Assembly: GCF_001665605.1 (NCBI RefSeq)
Contig: NZ_LZSV01000002.1
Coordinates: forward strand, 186,001-250,000
Length of the DNA: 64,000 nt
Direction: 5' to 3'
Source: Mycobacterium sp. 852014-50255_SCH5639931
Lineage (GTDB): Bacteria; Actinomycetota; Actinomycetes; Mycobacteriales; Mycobacteriaceae
The notes under the pieces were generated by a model, which saw only the letters and a list, made by a program, of their open reading frames with translations, was not told the DNA's origin and searched no databases. Below, piece by piece: positions 16,466 through 25,129 of this stretch. Every line of letters begins with the position of its first letter. Position 1 is the first letter of the stretch. The translations under genes were made by a program, and so were the position numbers.

Positions 16466-18126
16466 GCGTCGGCCCGCAGCAGCAGCACTCCGCTGGGTGT
16501 AAGGCCGCCGCTGCTTACCACGCCAACCCGGGCGTCGGCGACCTGGCGGTCGCCGGCCTCCCCGCGCAACTGGCTGACGGCCTCGTGGACCAGGCCCATG
16601 CCGTGGGTGCGGCCGTGCGAAAGCTGGCCGCCGTGCGTGTTGAGCGGCAGCTGGCCGTCGCGGGCGATGTTCTTGCCGCCGTCGAGGAAATCTTTGGCCT
16701 CGCCGATCCCGCAGAACCCCAGCGCCTCGATCCAGGACAGGCAGTTCATGGTGAAGCCGTCGTAGAGCTCGGCCACGTCGACGTCGGCGGGCCGCAGCGA
16801 GGTGCGGGTCCACACGTGCGCGGCCTGGCCCAGCACCTGCGGCTCATGGGTCAAAGTGCTTTGGTCCCAGTCGATTCGCTCGACGATCTGCGTACCCACC
16901 GCCTCCACCAGCACCGGGGGCTTGGCGAGGTCGCGGGCGGCGTCGATGGCGGAGACGATCACCGCTATGGCGCCGTCGCAGGGCACGTCGCAGTCATACA
17001 GGCCGAAGGGTGTGGTGATCGGACGCGCGTTCAGATAGTCGTCCATCGTCATGGGGGTTCGGTAGATGGCAGTGGGGTTGAGCTCGGCGTTGGCCCGCTG
17101 GTTCAACGCGATCCAGCCCAGCGTCTCCTTGGTGGTGCCGTAACGGTGAAAGTGCCGCTGCGCGTTCATGGCCAGCGTGTGGGCCGCCGACGTGGCGCCG
17201 AACGGCATCTGCCAGCCCGGCATCCGGCCTCCCGAGGGCCTGATCTTGCCCTGCTTCATCAGTTCGCCGTTGGTGGCCTCCCATAGCGTGCGGAAGCACA
17301 GCACGTGACGCGCCAGACCGCCGGCGACCGCAAGCATCGCGGCGATCAACGATCCGCCGGGGCCGAATGTCTCCATGGCGCCGTTGTGCCATGTCGGCCG
17401 AATGCCGAGGGCCGCCTCGAGAGCGGTGACGCCGCCCTCCCCGAATCCGCCGACATTGATCGCGCCGGGGTAAGTGGATAGTCCGTCGATGTCTGCGTAC
17501 GTCAGGCCGGCGTCGGCGATCGCCGCTTCGCAGGCTTGCACCGTCAGCGCCAGCGGCAACTGCATCAAACGGCGTCCGATCGGTGACATGCCGATCCCGG
17601 TGAGCGCGACCTTGTCCTCGAACTTCTCGGCGGTCAGCATCGGCCGGACGTGTTCGCCGAAGCGCTCGGGCGCGATTTCGTCGTCCGGCAGCGGACCGCG
17701 CTCGCCATTGGCGCCTCCCGCTTGCGAGGGCCGAAACAGCGGAAACCACACATCCTCGGCCTGCTCGAAGACGACCTCCACCTGCTGGCCGAGCTCGAGC
17801 TGATCGGGTTCGCACTCCACGATGTTGGTGGTCAATCGCACGCGGGGGTCCTCGGCAATCGCGACCTGGGCGACCACGTAGGGCGCCGGCAGCCCGGGCA
17901 GACTGAACCGCTCATTGATGGTGAAGCCGGCCAGCGTCGCCTTGCCGGAGACCGCCCGCACGCCCATGTCGCGGGATCGGCAGTACCGGCACACCGGTGC
18001 CGGCGGATGGATCAGAGACTGGCAAGCATTGCAGTTCTGCAGGCGCAGCTTCCCGTCGGCGCCCGAGGTCCAGAAGAATTCGTTTTCCTGCGTCATCAGG
18101 GGCAGCGGGCGTCCCGGTGCAGACAC
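16462..18126 (-). CDS. DUF35 zinc-ribbon/OB-fold protein fused to SCP2-type thiolase
   Basis: The 554-residue protein has two parts. Residues 1-150 form a DUF35 domain: zinc ribbon C32, C35, C46, C49, then an OB fold ending EDVWFPLFRP. Residues 170-554 form a nondecarboxylating thiolase of the lipid-transfer/Ltp2 type (VALTGIGMSPIGRR, AELYDGFTMNCLSWIEALG, NTHGGQLSHGRTHGMG). In steroid degradation separate ChsH2 and Ltp2 proteins, related to these halves, form a retro-aldolase that removes a side-chain acyl-CoA; here the halves are one chain. The GTG start follows GGAGGTGAC. It is first in the operon that runs to 13963, with a weak GAGAAT-type palindrome 61 bases upstream. Confidence 0.88.
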   Translation of the reverse strand: MSAPGRPLPLMTQENEFFWTSGADGKLRLQNCNACQSLIHPPAPVCRYCRSRDMGVRAVSGKATLAGFTINERFSLPGLPAPYVVAQVAIAEDPRVRLTTNIVECEPDQLELGQQVEVVFEQAEDVWFPLFRPSQAGGANGERGPLPDDEIAPERFGEHVRPMLTAEKFEDKVALTGIGMSPIGRRLMQLPLALTVQACEAAIADAGLTYADIDGLSTYPGAINVGGFGEGGVTALEAALGIRPTWHNGAMETFGPGGSLIAAMLAVAGGLARHVLCFRTLWEATNGELMKQGKIRPSGGRMPGWQMPFGATSAAHTLAMNAQRHFHRYGTTKETLGWIALNQRANAELNPTAIYRTPMTMDDYLNARPITTPFGLYDCDVPCDGAIAVIVSAIDAARDLAKPPVLVEAVGTQIVERIDWDQSTLTHEPQVLGQAAHVWTRTSLRPADVDVAELYDGFTMNCLSWIEALGFCGIGEAKDFLDGGKNIARDGQLPLNTHGGQLSHGRTHGMGLVHEAVSQLRGEAGDRQVADARVGVVSSGGLTPSGVLLLRADA

Positions 18127-18186
18127 GTCACCTCCGCGAGTCGAACGGTCCCCGAATGCAACCTGGTAGGCCCGTTATACGAATCG

Positions 18187-18201
18187 GAGAATTACGTTAT
18201 C
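18187..18201. promoter_or_regulatory. Degenerate copy of the GAGAAT-type operator
   Basis: The bases read GAGAAT TAC GTTATC, 10 of 12 matches to GAGAAT-N3-ATTCTC. It begins 61 bases upstream of the thiolase-fusion start, the same offset as the copy at 35345 from its SDR gene. Confidence 0.4.
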
Positions 18202-18234
18202 ACTCGCACGCAAGGGTGATCGAGATGGGATTGG

Positions 18235-18555
18235 TCAGACCGGGACCCAAACGCCGCCTACGTAAATGCCCCACTGATGAAAGCCGACACTCCACATCGG
18301 GGACTCCGACGTCCACCATGGCTGTGGCGGAGGCGGCGGCACAGCCTGCCCGGCGAATGAGGGCGCGTACGCCGGCGGGCGTGTGTACCACGCCGGTGAC
18401 GCCGGCGGCGGTTTGCACTCGAAGGTCACCGGATTGAACGACATGTTGTGATCGCACTGCGCCGAGCTGATTCCCGGCGTCGCGATCACCGCGACCGCCA
18501 TCGCCACGAAGCCGACCGCCACGACGGCGGTCAGACGACGAACAAACCATCTCAT
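18235..18555 (-). CDS. Small secreted protein, proline-rich
   Basis: The 106-residue protein has a Sec signal peptide (two Arg, a hydrophobic stretch AVVAVGFVAMAVAVIA, cleavage after SSA near residue 32). The mature part has two cysteines (QCDHNMSF, FECKPPP), a Pro-rich centre and a Trp-rich end (QPWWTSE, VGGVWVPV). It resembles the many small exported mycobacterial proteins of unknown function. The ATG follows GGGAGGCC. It lies upstream of the thiolase-fusion gene on the same strand, 108 bases apart. Confidence 0.8.
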   Translation of the reverse strand: MRWFVRRLTAVVAVGFVAMAVAVIATPGISSAQCDHNMSFNPVTFECKPPPASPAWYTRPPAYAPSFAGQAVPPPPPQPWWTSESPMWSVGFHQWGIYVGGVWVPV

Positions 18556-18739
18556 GGTGGGCCTCCCAGTGGGGCCATCCTGACCTTGGCGGGTATCAGC
18601 TTATTCCCTTGAAACCGTCGTGACCAGGTAAGAACATCGGGCGCGACGGATTCCGAACAGACCTCTCCTGCCGTCTTCCTTCGGCCGGGAGTTATGCTGC
18701 CAACCGGCATATCAAGTACTTCACATTCGGGAGGGCTGA

Positions 18740-19660
18740 TTGCTCGACGCAGAAAAGATCCTGATCACCGGGGCGACGGGCAAGATCGCGTTTCCCATCG
18801 CGCGCGCTCTGGCGGCTTCCAACGAGGTGTGGGGCGCCGCGCGCCTCAAAGACCCCGCCGACCGCAAGAGGCTCGTCGACGCCGGCATCAAACCTGTCCC
18901 GCTGGACATCGGCGCGGGTGACTTCTCCGACCTTCCAGAGGATTTCACCTACGTCTTTCACGCTGCGGTGGACACCGGCGCGGGCGACTGGAACCGCTGC
19001 GTCGAAACGAATGCGCACATGTCCGGCGAACTGCTGTACCACTGCCGCGCCGCAAAGGGCTTCGTCTTCTGTTCAACCGGCTCGATCTACGCGTACCAGG
19101 GGCAGCGACCGTTGGCCGAAACCGATCCGCCGGGAGTCCCGCTGCGCGCCAACTACAGCTTCTCCAAGGTCGCGGCGGAGTCGGTGTGCACCTGGATCGC
19201 CAGGCATTATCGAATCCCGTTGACCATCATCCGGATCTGCTCAACCTACGGGCCGCAGGGCGGCGCTCCCGCCGATCGCCTCGATGCCATGTTGGCGCGC
19301 AAACCGATTCGGCTGCATCCCGATAAGCCGAACAACTACAACCCCCTCTACGAGGACGACTACGTGGAACTGGGCATCCGCGCGATGGAGGTCGGCGCGG
19401 TGCCGCCGGTCGTGGTGAACTGGGCCGGTAGCGAAACGGTCAGCGTCGAGGATTACTGCATGTTCATGGGGCAGTTGACCGGTGTCGAGCCGATCTTCGA
19501 GTACACGACCGACGCGCACACGCCGCTGTGGCCGGATGTCACCCGCATGCACGAGGTGCTCGGCCACACGAAAGTGCCCTGGCGCGAGGGCTTCCGGCGC
19601 ATGATCGAGGCCCGGCACCCCGAAATCGCGCTGCCCGAATACGACTCGACGAGATCTTGA
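18740..19660 (+). CDS. NAD-dependent epimerase/dehydratase family protein (extended SDR)
   Basis: The 306-residue protein shows the extended SDR plan: ILITGATGKIAFPIA for the nucleotide, FHAAVDTG, the catalytic Ser region CSTGSIYAYQ, NYSFSKVAAE with Tyr and Lys of YxxxK, and a C-terminal substrate domain. It could act as a sugar-nucleotide epimerase, but in this setting a 3-beta-hydroxysteroid-like or lactone-forming dehydrogenase is equally possible. The start is TTG at 18740 behind GGGAGGG. It is followed 11 bases later by an unknown gene, probably in one operon. Confidence 0.85.
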   Translation: MLDAEKILITGATGKIAFPIARALAASNEVWGAARLKDPADRKRLVDAGIKPVPLDIGAGDFSDLPEDFTYVFHAAVDTGAGDWNRCVETNAHMSGELLYHCRAAKGFVFCSTGSIYAYQGQRPLAETDPPGVPLRANYSFSKVAAESVCTWIARHYRIPLTIIRICSTYGPQGGAPADRLDAMLARKPIRLHPDKPNNYNPLYEDDYVELGIRAMEVGAVPPVVVNWAGSETVSVEDYCMFMGQLTGVEPIFEYTTDAHTPLWPDVTRMHEVLGHTKVPWREGFRRMIEARHPEIALPEYDSTRS

Positions 19661-19671
19661 GGACACCCGTG

Positions 19672-20415
19672 ATGCAGCTTCCGGGCACGCCATCGGACGC
19701 GGTCGCCGAAGTCCTCGCCGCCGGGCGCGGAGAGATCTCCACGTTGTTCGTGTCCATGGCGACTCGCCATCCCGACGGTCTGGATGCCGAGTACCTGCGC
19801 TGGCACACCCTGGACCACCGACCGGAGCAACACCGGTTGGCGGCGGTGCGCGCTTCGTTGCGGTTGGTGTCGACGCCGGCCTGCCGCTCCGCGCGGCCGA
19901 TCAGCGGTGGGCCGTTGGACGGGGTCGACCACGTGATGACGTACTTTTTCACCGACCGGGCCGGGCTGCGCGGGTTCAACGAACTGTCCTCGGCACTCGG
20001 AAACGCCGGGCGCAAGCTCCCGCTGCTGCCACCGGTGGAGCGCGGCGTCTATGAGGTGCGGGCCAAGGCGGCCGCGCCCCGGGTCAAGGTGGGGTCGGAC
20101 GTCCTGCCCTGGCTGCCCGCGCGGGGGGTCTTCCTGCTAGTCGAGCGGGGATCGGCACCGGCGAACACGCTCGTGGAAGTGCCCGGCGTCGCCGGCGTAT
20201 GGTCCGCGGTATCACGGCAGGTCGACGCGCATCTGGCGAACGCTCAAGCGGGCCAGGCCATTACGTATTGCTTCCTCGATGACGATCCCGTCGCCGTGGG
20301 GGAACGCCTGCGGCCGGTGCTGTCGGCGCGCTGGGAGGAGCCGGGTGTCGAACCGTTGTTCGCCGCAGCGTTTTTCGCGGTGGTGCCGTTTGAGTGGGAC
20401 CGGTATGTGCCGTAG
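19672..20415 (+). CDS. Unknown protein, possibly two EthD-like barrel halves
   Basis: The 247-residue protein contains EYLRWHTLDHRPEQHRLA near residue 40, a pattern of His and Arg like that in EthD/ferredoxin-like dimeric-barrel proteins, and a later region (VFLLVERGS, ITYCFLDDD, VVPFEWDRYVP) that could be a second such fold. No catalytic function can be assigned. The ATG at 19672 is 9 bases after GAGG; a GTG at 19669 is an equal alternative. It follows the epimerase-type gene and ends facing the ferredoxin gene at 20545, with 129 bases of DNA without visible features between them. Confidence 0.75.
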   Translation: MQLPGTPSDAVAEVLAAGRGEISTLFVSMATRHPDGLDAEYLRWHTLDHRPEQHRLAAVRASLRLVSTPACRSARPISGGPLDGVDHVMTYFFTDRAGLRGFNELSSALGNAGRKLPLLPPVERGVYEVRAKAAAPRVKVGSDVLPWLPARGVFLLVERGSAPANTLVEVPGVAGVWSAVSRQVDAHLANAQAGQAITYCFLDDDPVAVGERLRPVLSARWEEPGVEPLFAAAFFAVVPFEWDRYVP

Positions 20416-20544
20416 GCGATGGGCCACATGCGCTTTGGCATGACGGTCGGCTCCCACTGTCACGGACCATGCGGTGCGCATCGTTCCTTGGGCAAGGACA
20501 GGCCGCATCCAGACGGCGGACCAGGAGTACCTCTGATCAGGGGG

Positions 20545-20841
20545 TCAACGGGTGAAGCCCCACTCCGCCTCGTTCTCCTCGGTTTTGAGGCGCTCGGCCG
20601 GATCGTCCGCGTCGGCGAGCGGCGCTTGCGGGGTGGGGTATGTGCGCTCACCGATCTCGGCGATGGCGTGCACCGGACAGTCCATCAGGGCGCGCATGAC
20701 GGCGTCACGATCCGCCTCCGTCACGGTGCCATCGCCGATGAGGGAGGCGTAACCCCAATCGTCGAGCGAAAAGTATCCGGGCGCGTACTTCGCGCAGATG
20801 CCGAAGCCGTCGCAGACGGTGCGGTCCAGGCGGATTTTCAT
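20545..20841 (-). CDS. P450-type small ferredoxin with C-terminal extension, CxxFxxC variant
   Basis: A 98-residue ferredoxin with C10, C16 and C55 (MDCPVHAI) and Phe at 13, the variable position. A 35-residue tail (after IAEIGERTY) is absent in the other three ferredoxins of this window. The ATG at 20841 overlaps the stop of the NuoF-like gene by ATGA. The pairing with a flavoprotein instead of a P450 suggests that it shuttles electrons from NADH, through that flavoprotein, to oxygenases elsewhere. Confidence 0.9.
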   Translation of the reverse strand: MKIRLDRTVCDGFGICAKYAPGYFSLDDWGYASLIGDGTVTEADRDAVMRALMDCPVHAIAEIGERTYPTPQAPLADADDPAERLKTEENEAEWGFTR

Positions 20842-22145
20842 GCCAGCCTCACAACTTCCGCCTCGTAGGGACGGTCGGCGCGGAACATGCCCCGGACGCA
20901 GTCCTGGCACGTGCCGCCGAGATGTGCGGCGACTTCGTCCGGGAACTGACTGAGCAGGCTGGCGGCCACGTTGGTGGCGGCGTCCAGCGTTGCGCACGCG
21001 CCGCGCCCGCGCAGCAGCACCGACCAGCGGCGCAACCGGTCGACGTCTTCGGTCGTCGCGGCTCCGTCACGCAGCGCGCCGGCGACGGCGGCCATCGCCG
21101 CCGTCCCGTTGAAGCACGAGCCGCATTGCCCGGCGTTTTCGCGGTCGAAGTAGGCCAGCACCGACGCCGCGACCGCGACGGGGCAGTCGTCGGTGATCAC
21201 CGAGATCGCGCCACAACCCAAACCGCTGCCGAGTCGCCGCATCGTCTCGTGGTCCAAAGTTGTTTCGAGCACGGCGCGGTTGAGCAGGCCGGCGAAGTAG
21301 CCGCCCATCAAAGCCCCACGCACCTGTTCAGGTGAAACACCGTGCAATGCAAGCATTTCCGGGAACGGCAAGCCCTGCGGAAGTTCATAGAGAACGGCCG
21401 GGCGGGCCGCCCCGGTGATGGTGGCCAGGAAGGTGCCCGGGGACAGCGATGTGCCCTGTGAGCGGAACGCCGCCGAGCCGTGGCGCTGCAGGTAAGGCAG
21501 ATTGGCCAGGGTCTCGACATTGCTCACCAGTGTCGGGCGATCATCGACGCCGGATTCGAATGGGCGCGGCGGCTTGTCTGTCGGCTTGGCCGGGCCGCCG
21601 TTGATCGCGCGGACGGCGGCGGTTTCCTCCCCTGCCACGTATCCGGGCTGCACGGTCAACATGCCGACCGTGACGCCGCCGAGGGCGTCGGGATCGAGTT
21701 CGCCGAGGGCGGTTTCGACGCTGTGCGCCGATTCCGGGTCGGACACGTAGACGTACGCGCGGTCGGCGCCAACGATCGCGGCGGCCAGCCCCAGCCCGTC
21801 CAGGATCAGGTGCGGGCGATTGCGCAGCAGCCAGCGGTCCTTGATCGAAGCCGGTTCGCCCTCTTCGCCATTCGCGACAACCACGGCGCCGCCGGCAATG
21901 CGCCCGTTATCGCGCACCGCGCGCAACTTGACCGCGAGCGGGAAGGCCGCACCACCGCGGCCGACCAGCCCGCTGCCTTCGACCTCGCTCAGCAATGCAT
22001 CGGCGTCGGCAAGCGGGCGATACCCGCCGAGTCGTCGATACGCGGTGAGGTTCTCGCGGGCTTGGCCGGTTCGTTCGAAGAGCAGCCGGGGTTCAACGCC
22101 CGGGAAGGTCACGGTGGTGATGGTCATGGACTGGGCGGTGTTCAC
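20838..22145 (-). CDS. NuoF-like NADH-binding flavoprotein
   Basis: The 435-residue protein resembles the 51-kDa (NuoF/HoxF) subunit: GLVGRGGAAFPLAVK for FMN/NADH binding, VVANGEEGEPASIKDR, the SLBB-like middle, and a C-terminal iron-sulphur region ENAGQCGSCFNG followed by GRGACATLD. The usual CxxCxxC...C cluster has Asn (FNG) at the third position, so the cluster may be altered or lost. A further Cys pair lies in GTCQDCVRGMF near the end. NuoE and NuoG are absent; only a small ferredoxin follows. It therefore looks like a stand-alone NADH:ferredoxin oxidoreductase module rather than part of complex I. Confidence 0.87.
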   Translation of the reverse strand: MNTAQSMTITTVTFPGVEPRLLFERTGQARENLTAYRRLGGYRPLADADALLSEVEGSGLVGRGGAAFPLAVKLRAVRDNGRIAGGAVVVANGEEGEPASIKDRWLLRNRPHLILDGLGLAAAIVGADRAYVYVSDPESAHSVETALGELDPDALGGVTVGMLTVQPGYVAGEETAAVRAINGGPAKPTDKPPRPFESGVDDRPTLVSNVETLANLPYLQRHGSAAFRSQGTSLSPGTFLATITGAARPAVLYELPQGLPFPEMLALHGVSPEQVRGALMGGYFAGLLNRAVLETTLDHETMRRLGSGLGCGAISVITDDCPVAVAASVLAYFDRENAGQCGSCFNGTAAMAAVAGALRDGAATTEDVDRLRRWSVLLRGRGACATLDAATNVAASLLSQFPDEVAAHLGGTCQDCVRGMFRADRPYEAEVVRLA

Positions 22146-22181
22146 GGCCGGCCTGTCATCGTCTTAGTTAGGCTTGCGCAC

Positions 22182-22655
22182 ATGCGAACTGCGGTGGTGC
22201 GCGTCAATGTCGACCCGGAGAGCGTTTGCACGGTACCGCAGCTACGAGACGGCATGGCAGCGCTCCTCGGGCTTGCGCGTGAGGCGGGTGCAGACGTGGT
22301 CGAGAACGACCTCGCGGCGATGCCCGCCGGACGCCGCGAAGTCGAATTGCTGATCGCGGCCGAAGACGTCGACGCGGCGAGAGATTTGGCGATCCACCTG
22401 TGCGGCAGGGTGTTCGCCGCCGAACCGGTTCCAGGAGTCGTCACCTTCATCAGCCGGGGGACCGACGACGACGCCCACGGTGTGTTGTCCGGCTTCGGGC
22501 TCACCGCTGACATCGAGCGGACGCCCGGGGACGACGGTTTCGACATCGTGTACGTAACGCTGCGTGAGAAGGACCTCGAACGCATTCCCGAGAGCCGGGT
22601 CCACACGGCTCTCGAGGCGTCGCTCAACTGCGAGGTTCACATTCGCACCGTGTAG
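22182..22655 (+). CDS. Conserved protein of unknown function
   Basis: The 157-residue protein starts MRTAVVRVNVDPESV, diverging from the NuoF-like gene across only 36 bases. It has alpha/beta segments (REVELLIAAEDVDAARDLA, GFDIVYVTLREKDLERIP) and no signal peptide, membrane segment or cofactor motif. I do not recognise it. The shared short promoter region suggests co-regulation with the flavoprotein-ferredoxin pair. Its stop lies 5 bases from the stop of the converging hydrolase gene. Confidence 0.75.
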   Translation: MRTAVVRVNVDPESVCTVPQLRDGMAALLGLAREAGADVVENDLAAMPAGRREVELLIAAEDVDAARDLAIHLCGRVFAAEPVPGVVTFISRGTDDDAHGVLSGFGLTADIERTPGDDGFDIVYVTLREKDLERIPESRVHTALEASLNCEVHIRTV

Positions 22656-22660
22656 GGACA

Positions 22661-23527
22661 TCACGAACCCAGGAACTCGAGGATCGCGGGCGCCGCCTGC
22701 ACCCAAGTATCGAACATGTTGAAGTGCTGCACCCGCCCCGCCGCGCGGTCCTCGGACGCACGCTCCCACGCATCCTCCGGCCACGGGGGGTCGATGAGCT
22801 TCGATCCCTTGATCAAGCAACTGACCTCCAGCGACGTCCGCTTCGGATGATCCATGTCGTTCTCGCCACCACGAATGATCAAGGTGGGCACCTTGATCCG
22901 GTCGAACATCTCGTCCTCGACGCCGGGGATCGTCTGCCCCGGCTTGGAGACGAACGCATTGAGCCAGCGCAGCATCACCTTGAGGAACTCGTCGGAGTCG
23001 AAGTCGAGGAACCGCTGCTTGTTGTCGGGGTTCTCCTCGATGCGGTCGCGCCATTCCTGCACCTTCACCACGCTGTCCATGCCGGTGCCGCGCACCGCGA
23101 GGATGCTCGGGATGATGTAGAAGGAACCGAGCACGAAGGTGCCGTAGATGCCACCGACGATGTTCCACACGACGAGCTTGGTGACCATCTCGGGGTAGAG
23201 CATCGTGGTGAGCATGGAATCCCTTGCGCCGCCGGAGCCGCCGGCCAGAATGCAGCGCTCGAAGCCCAGCCCGGTCACCAGCTTGTGCAGCGTCTCGGCG
23301 CGCATGTGTGATTCACTCTGACCGTAGAACTGCACATCGGAAGCACCGCAGTTCGGCCGGTCCCACAGCAGCACGCGGTAGCCCCCGGCGGCGAGCGCGT
23401 CGGCAAGCGGACGCAGGCCCTCGATCTCCTTGCTGAACCGGCCGCCCGGCGTCAGGGCAATGAGATCGCCTGAGTCACCGAGGATTTCGTAGACAACATT
23501 TCCCCCATTGATCTCGATTGAAGACAC
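22661..23527 (-). CDS. Alpha/beta hydrolase
   Basis: A 288-residue alpha/beta-hydrolase with the strand ALTPGGRFSKEIEGLRPLAD, the RVLLWDRPNCGASD segment typical of epoxide-hydrolase/C-C-hydrolase relatives, nucleophile elbow LAGGSGGARDS (Ser near residue 98), acid-region GGENDMDHP and a late His in RVQHFNMF. It should hydrolyse an ester, lactone or C-C bond. It is the last gene of the minus-strand operon beginning at 26230, 15 bases after the Rieske ferredoxin, so a role in ring or side-chain cleavage is plausible. Confidence 0.88.
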   Translation of the reverse strand: MSSIEINGGNVVYEILGDSGDLIALTPGGRFSKEIEGLRPLADALAAGGYRVLLWDRPNCGASDVQFYGQSESHMRAETLHKLVTGLGFERCILAGGSGGARDSMLTTMLYPEMVTKLVVWNIVGGIYGTFVLGSFYIIPSILAVRGTGMDSVVKVQEWRDRIEENPDNKQRFLDFDSDEFLKVMLRWLNAFVSKPGQTIPGVEDEMFDRIKVPTLIIRGGENDMDHPKRTSLEVSCLIKGSKLIDPPWPEDAWERASEDRAAGRVQHFNMFDTWVQAAPAILEFLGS

Positions 23528-23542
23528 CCGATTCTCCTGTAG

Positions 23543-23953
23543 TTAGGCCTGCACCACAACGTCGTTGCCGACGACGCGCACCGGATAGGTCCGGATACTC
23601 CATTCGGGCTTGACGGCGGTTGTGCCGGTCGCCAGCTCGAAACCCCATTGGTGCCAAGGGCAATAGATGTACTCCAGGTCGCGCACCATGACGGAGTCGC
23701 CCGGAGCGGTTTCGTCGACGATCGTGCGTCCCCTTGCGCGGCCCGAACAGAGCGGACCGCCTTGGTGCGGGCAGTAATTCGCGATGGCATAGAAGCTGCC
23801 GTTGACGTTGTATACGCCGACGCCGTGCCGCCCGATGGGCACCAACTTGTGCTTGCCCGGCGGGATCTCGTCCACGGTCGCAACAACATGCTCACGGCCC
23901 TGGGCGAGACGGGGCTCCGGCCGTTTGGTTGCCCCGTCTTGTTCCAAGGTCAA
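23543..23953 (-). CDS. Rieske 2Fe-2S ferredoxin-like protein
   Basis: A 136-residue single-domain Rieske protein with ligands C61, H63 (CPHQGG) and C98, H101 (CPWHQW); the spacer of 34 residues is longer than in typical Rieske ferredoxins. It has no catalytic iron domain, so it should be an electron carrier. The start is TTG at 23951-23953, one base after the preceding amidohydrolase stop, with TTG followed by ACC TTG. No Rieske oxygenase is in this operon; the one at 2506 is the only one in the window and could be its partner. Confidence 0.88.
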   Translation of the reverse strand: MTLEQDGATKRPEPRLAQGREHVVATVDEIPPGKHKLVPIGRHGVGVYNVNGSFYAIANYCPHQGGPLCSGRARGRTIVDETAPGDSVMVRDLEYIYCPWHQWGFELATGTTAVKPEWSIRTYPVRVVGNDVVVQA

Positions 23954-23954
23954 T

Positions 23955-25100
23955 TCAGAGCACCCGGGTCTGACCCTCGAGGACCGGAACGGTCTCGGGC
24001 AGGTGGTAGGTGGCGATGCCGTTCTTGTACATCACCGCGTCGCGGGCAGCTTTGGGAAGGTGCTTGACCAGCCAGCGGGGATCATCGAACGTCCAGTGCG
24101 GGTAGTCCGAGGAGAAGAGCAAAATCTTCTCGCACTCCATCCATTCCAGCGCGCGGGTCAACTCGGTCTTGTCTTCGGGATAGTCAAGCGGCTGGGTGGT
24201 GAACTTGATTTGGTCCTTGACGTACTCCGACGGCTTGCGTTTGATGTCGACCCACGACTTGCGTGCCTCGTAGATCGAATCCATGCGCCACATCAGCGGC
24301 AGGATCCAGGTGAACGCGTGCTCGACGAACACGATCCGCAGCGTCGGGAACCGGTCGAACACGCCGTCGAAGATAAGGCTCATCACCTGGTTGGCGGCCA
24401 GCAGCGAGTAGGTCACCATGAAGTCGTGGTTGTAGCTAGGAAATCCCACCGGCGGGATCGGTAGCTCGTCGAACTGGCTGCGCGACAGGTGACAGCTCAC
24501 GGTGATGTCGTGCTTCGTGGCGGCCGCCCAAATCGGGTCGTATTTCGGGTGACCCCAAGACGGCCGCGGCTCGGCCTTGATCAGAATCTGGGCCATGTAG
24601 GGGTGCCCGGCCCACTTCTCGATCTCGCGCACGGACTCTGCCGGCTCCTCGATGGCGCAACAAATCGAACCGCGCCAGCGCTGGTGCCAGTTGTTGTGGC
24701 TGTCCAGCCAGTGATTGGCCTGCCAGTCGTTCAACGCGCTCGACATCGCGTGCTGCGCTTCGGGCAGGCGGGCCGGGTAGGCGGCCGGTTCGAGGATCGC
24801 GATGTCCGAGCCGGCCTCCATGATCAGCTGGCGAAACGCCATATCGGGGTCGCTGCAAGGGAATTCGCCGTTGGCGGGGAAGGAGTCCACCCGCATCGCG
24901 TAGGAGTGGGCGTAGTCTGGGGCGTCGTAGTAAATCTGCTCACCCACGGTGCGGGTGAGGAAGTATTTGCTGCGCCATGGCTCGGGGATGTACGGCAGGA
25001 GCTCTCCGCGCTTGGGCGCCGGGTGGACATCTGAGTCGACGCATCGGACGGCTATGCGCTCGGCAGCGGGAACCCGCTCCTGCGAATGGGTCAACGTCAT
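23955..25100 (-). CDS. Amidohydrolase 2 family protein
   Basis: The 381-residue protein has the family's opening VRCVDSDVHPAPKRGELLPYI (DxDxH-type metal motif), SCHLSRSQFDELP in the middle and ILLFSSDYPHWTFDDP near residue 335 with the late Asp. It should decarboxylate or hydrolyse a cyclic carboxylate. The ATG at 25100 follows GAGGAG; longer frames upstream enter the next gene. It lies 29 bases after a related amidohydrolase gene, and the two are diverged paralogues in tandem. Confidence 0.9.
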   Translation of the reverse strand: MTLTHSQERVPAAERIAVRCVDSDVHPAPKRGELLPYIPEPWRSKYFLTRTVGEQIYYDAPDYAHSYAMRVDSFPANGEFPCSDPDMAFRQLIMEAGSDIAILEPAAYPARLPEAQHAMSSALNDWQANHWLDSHNNWHQRWRGSICCAIEEPAESVREIEKWAGHPYMAQILIKAEPRPSWGHPKYDPIWAAATKHDITVSCHLSRSQFDELPIPPVGFPSYNHDFMVTYSLLAANQVMSLIFDGVFDRFPTLRIVFVEHAFTWILPLMWRMDSIYEARKSWVDIKRKPSEYVKDQIKFTTQPLDYPEDKTELTRALEWMECEKILLFSSDYPHWTFDDPRWLVKHLPKAARDAVMYKNGIATYHLPETVPVLEGQTRVL

Positions 25101-25129
25101 CTGAAACTCCTCGGTATCAGGTCGTACTT

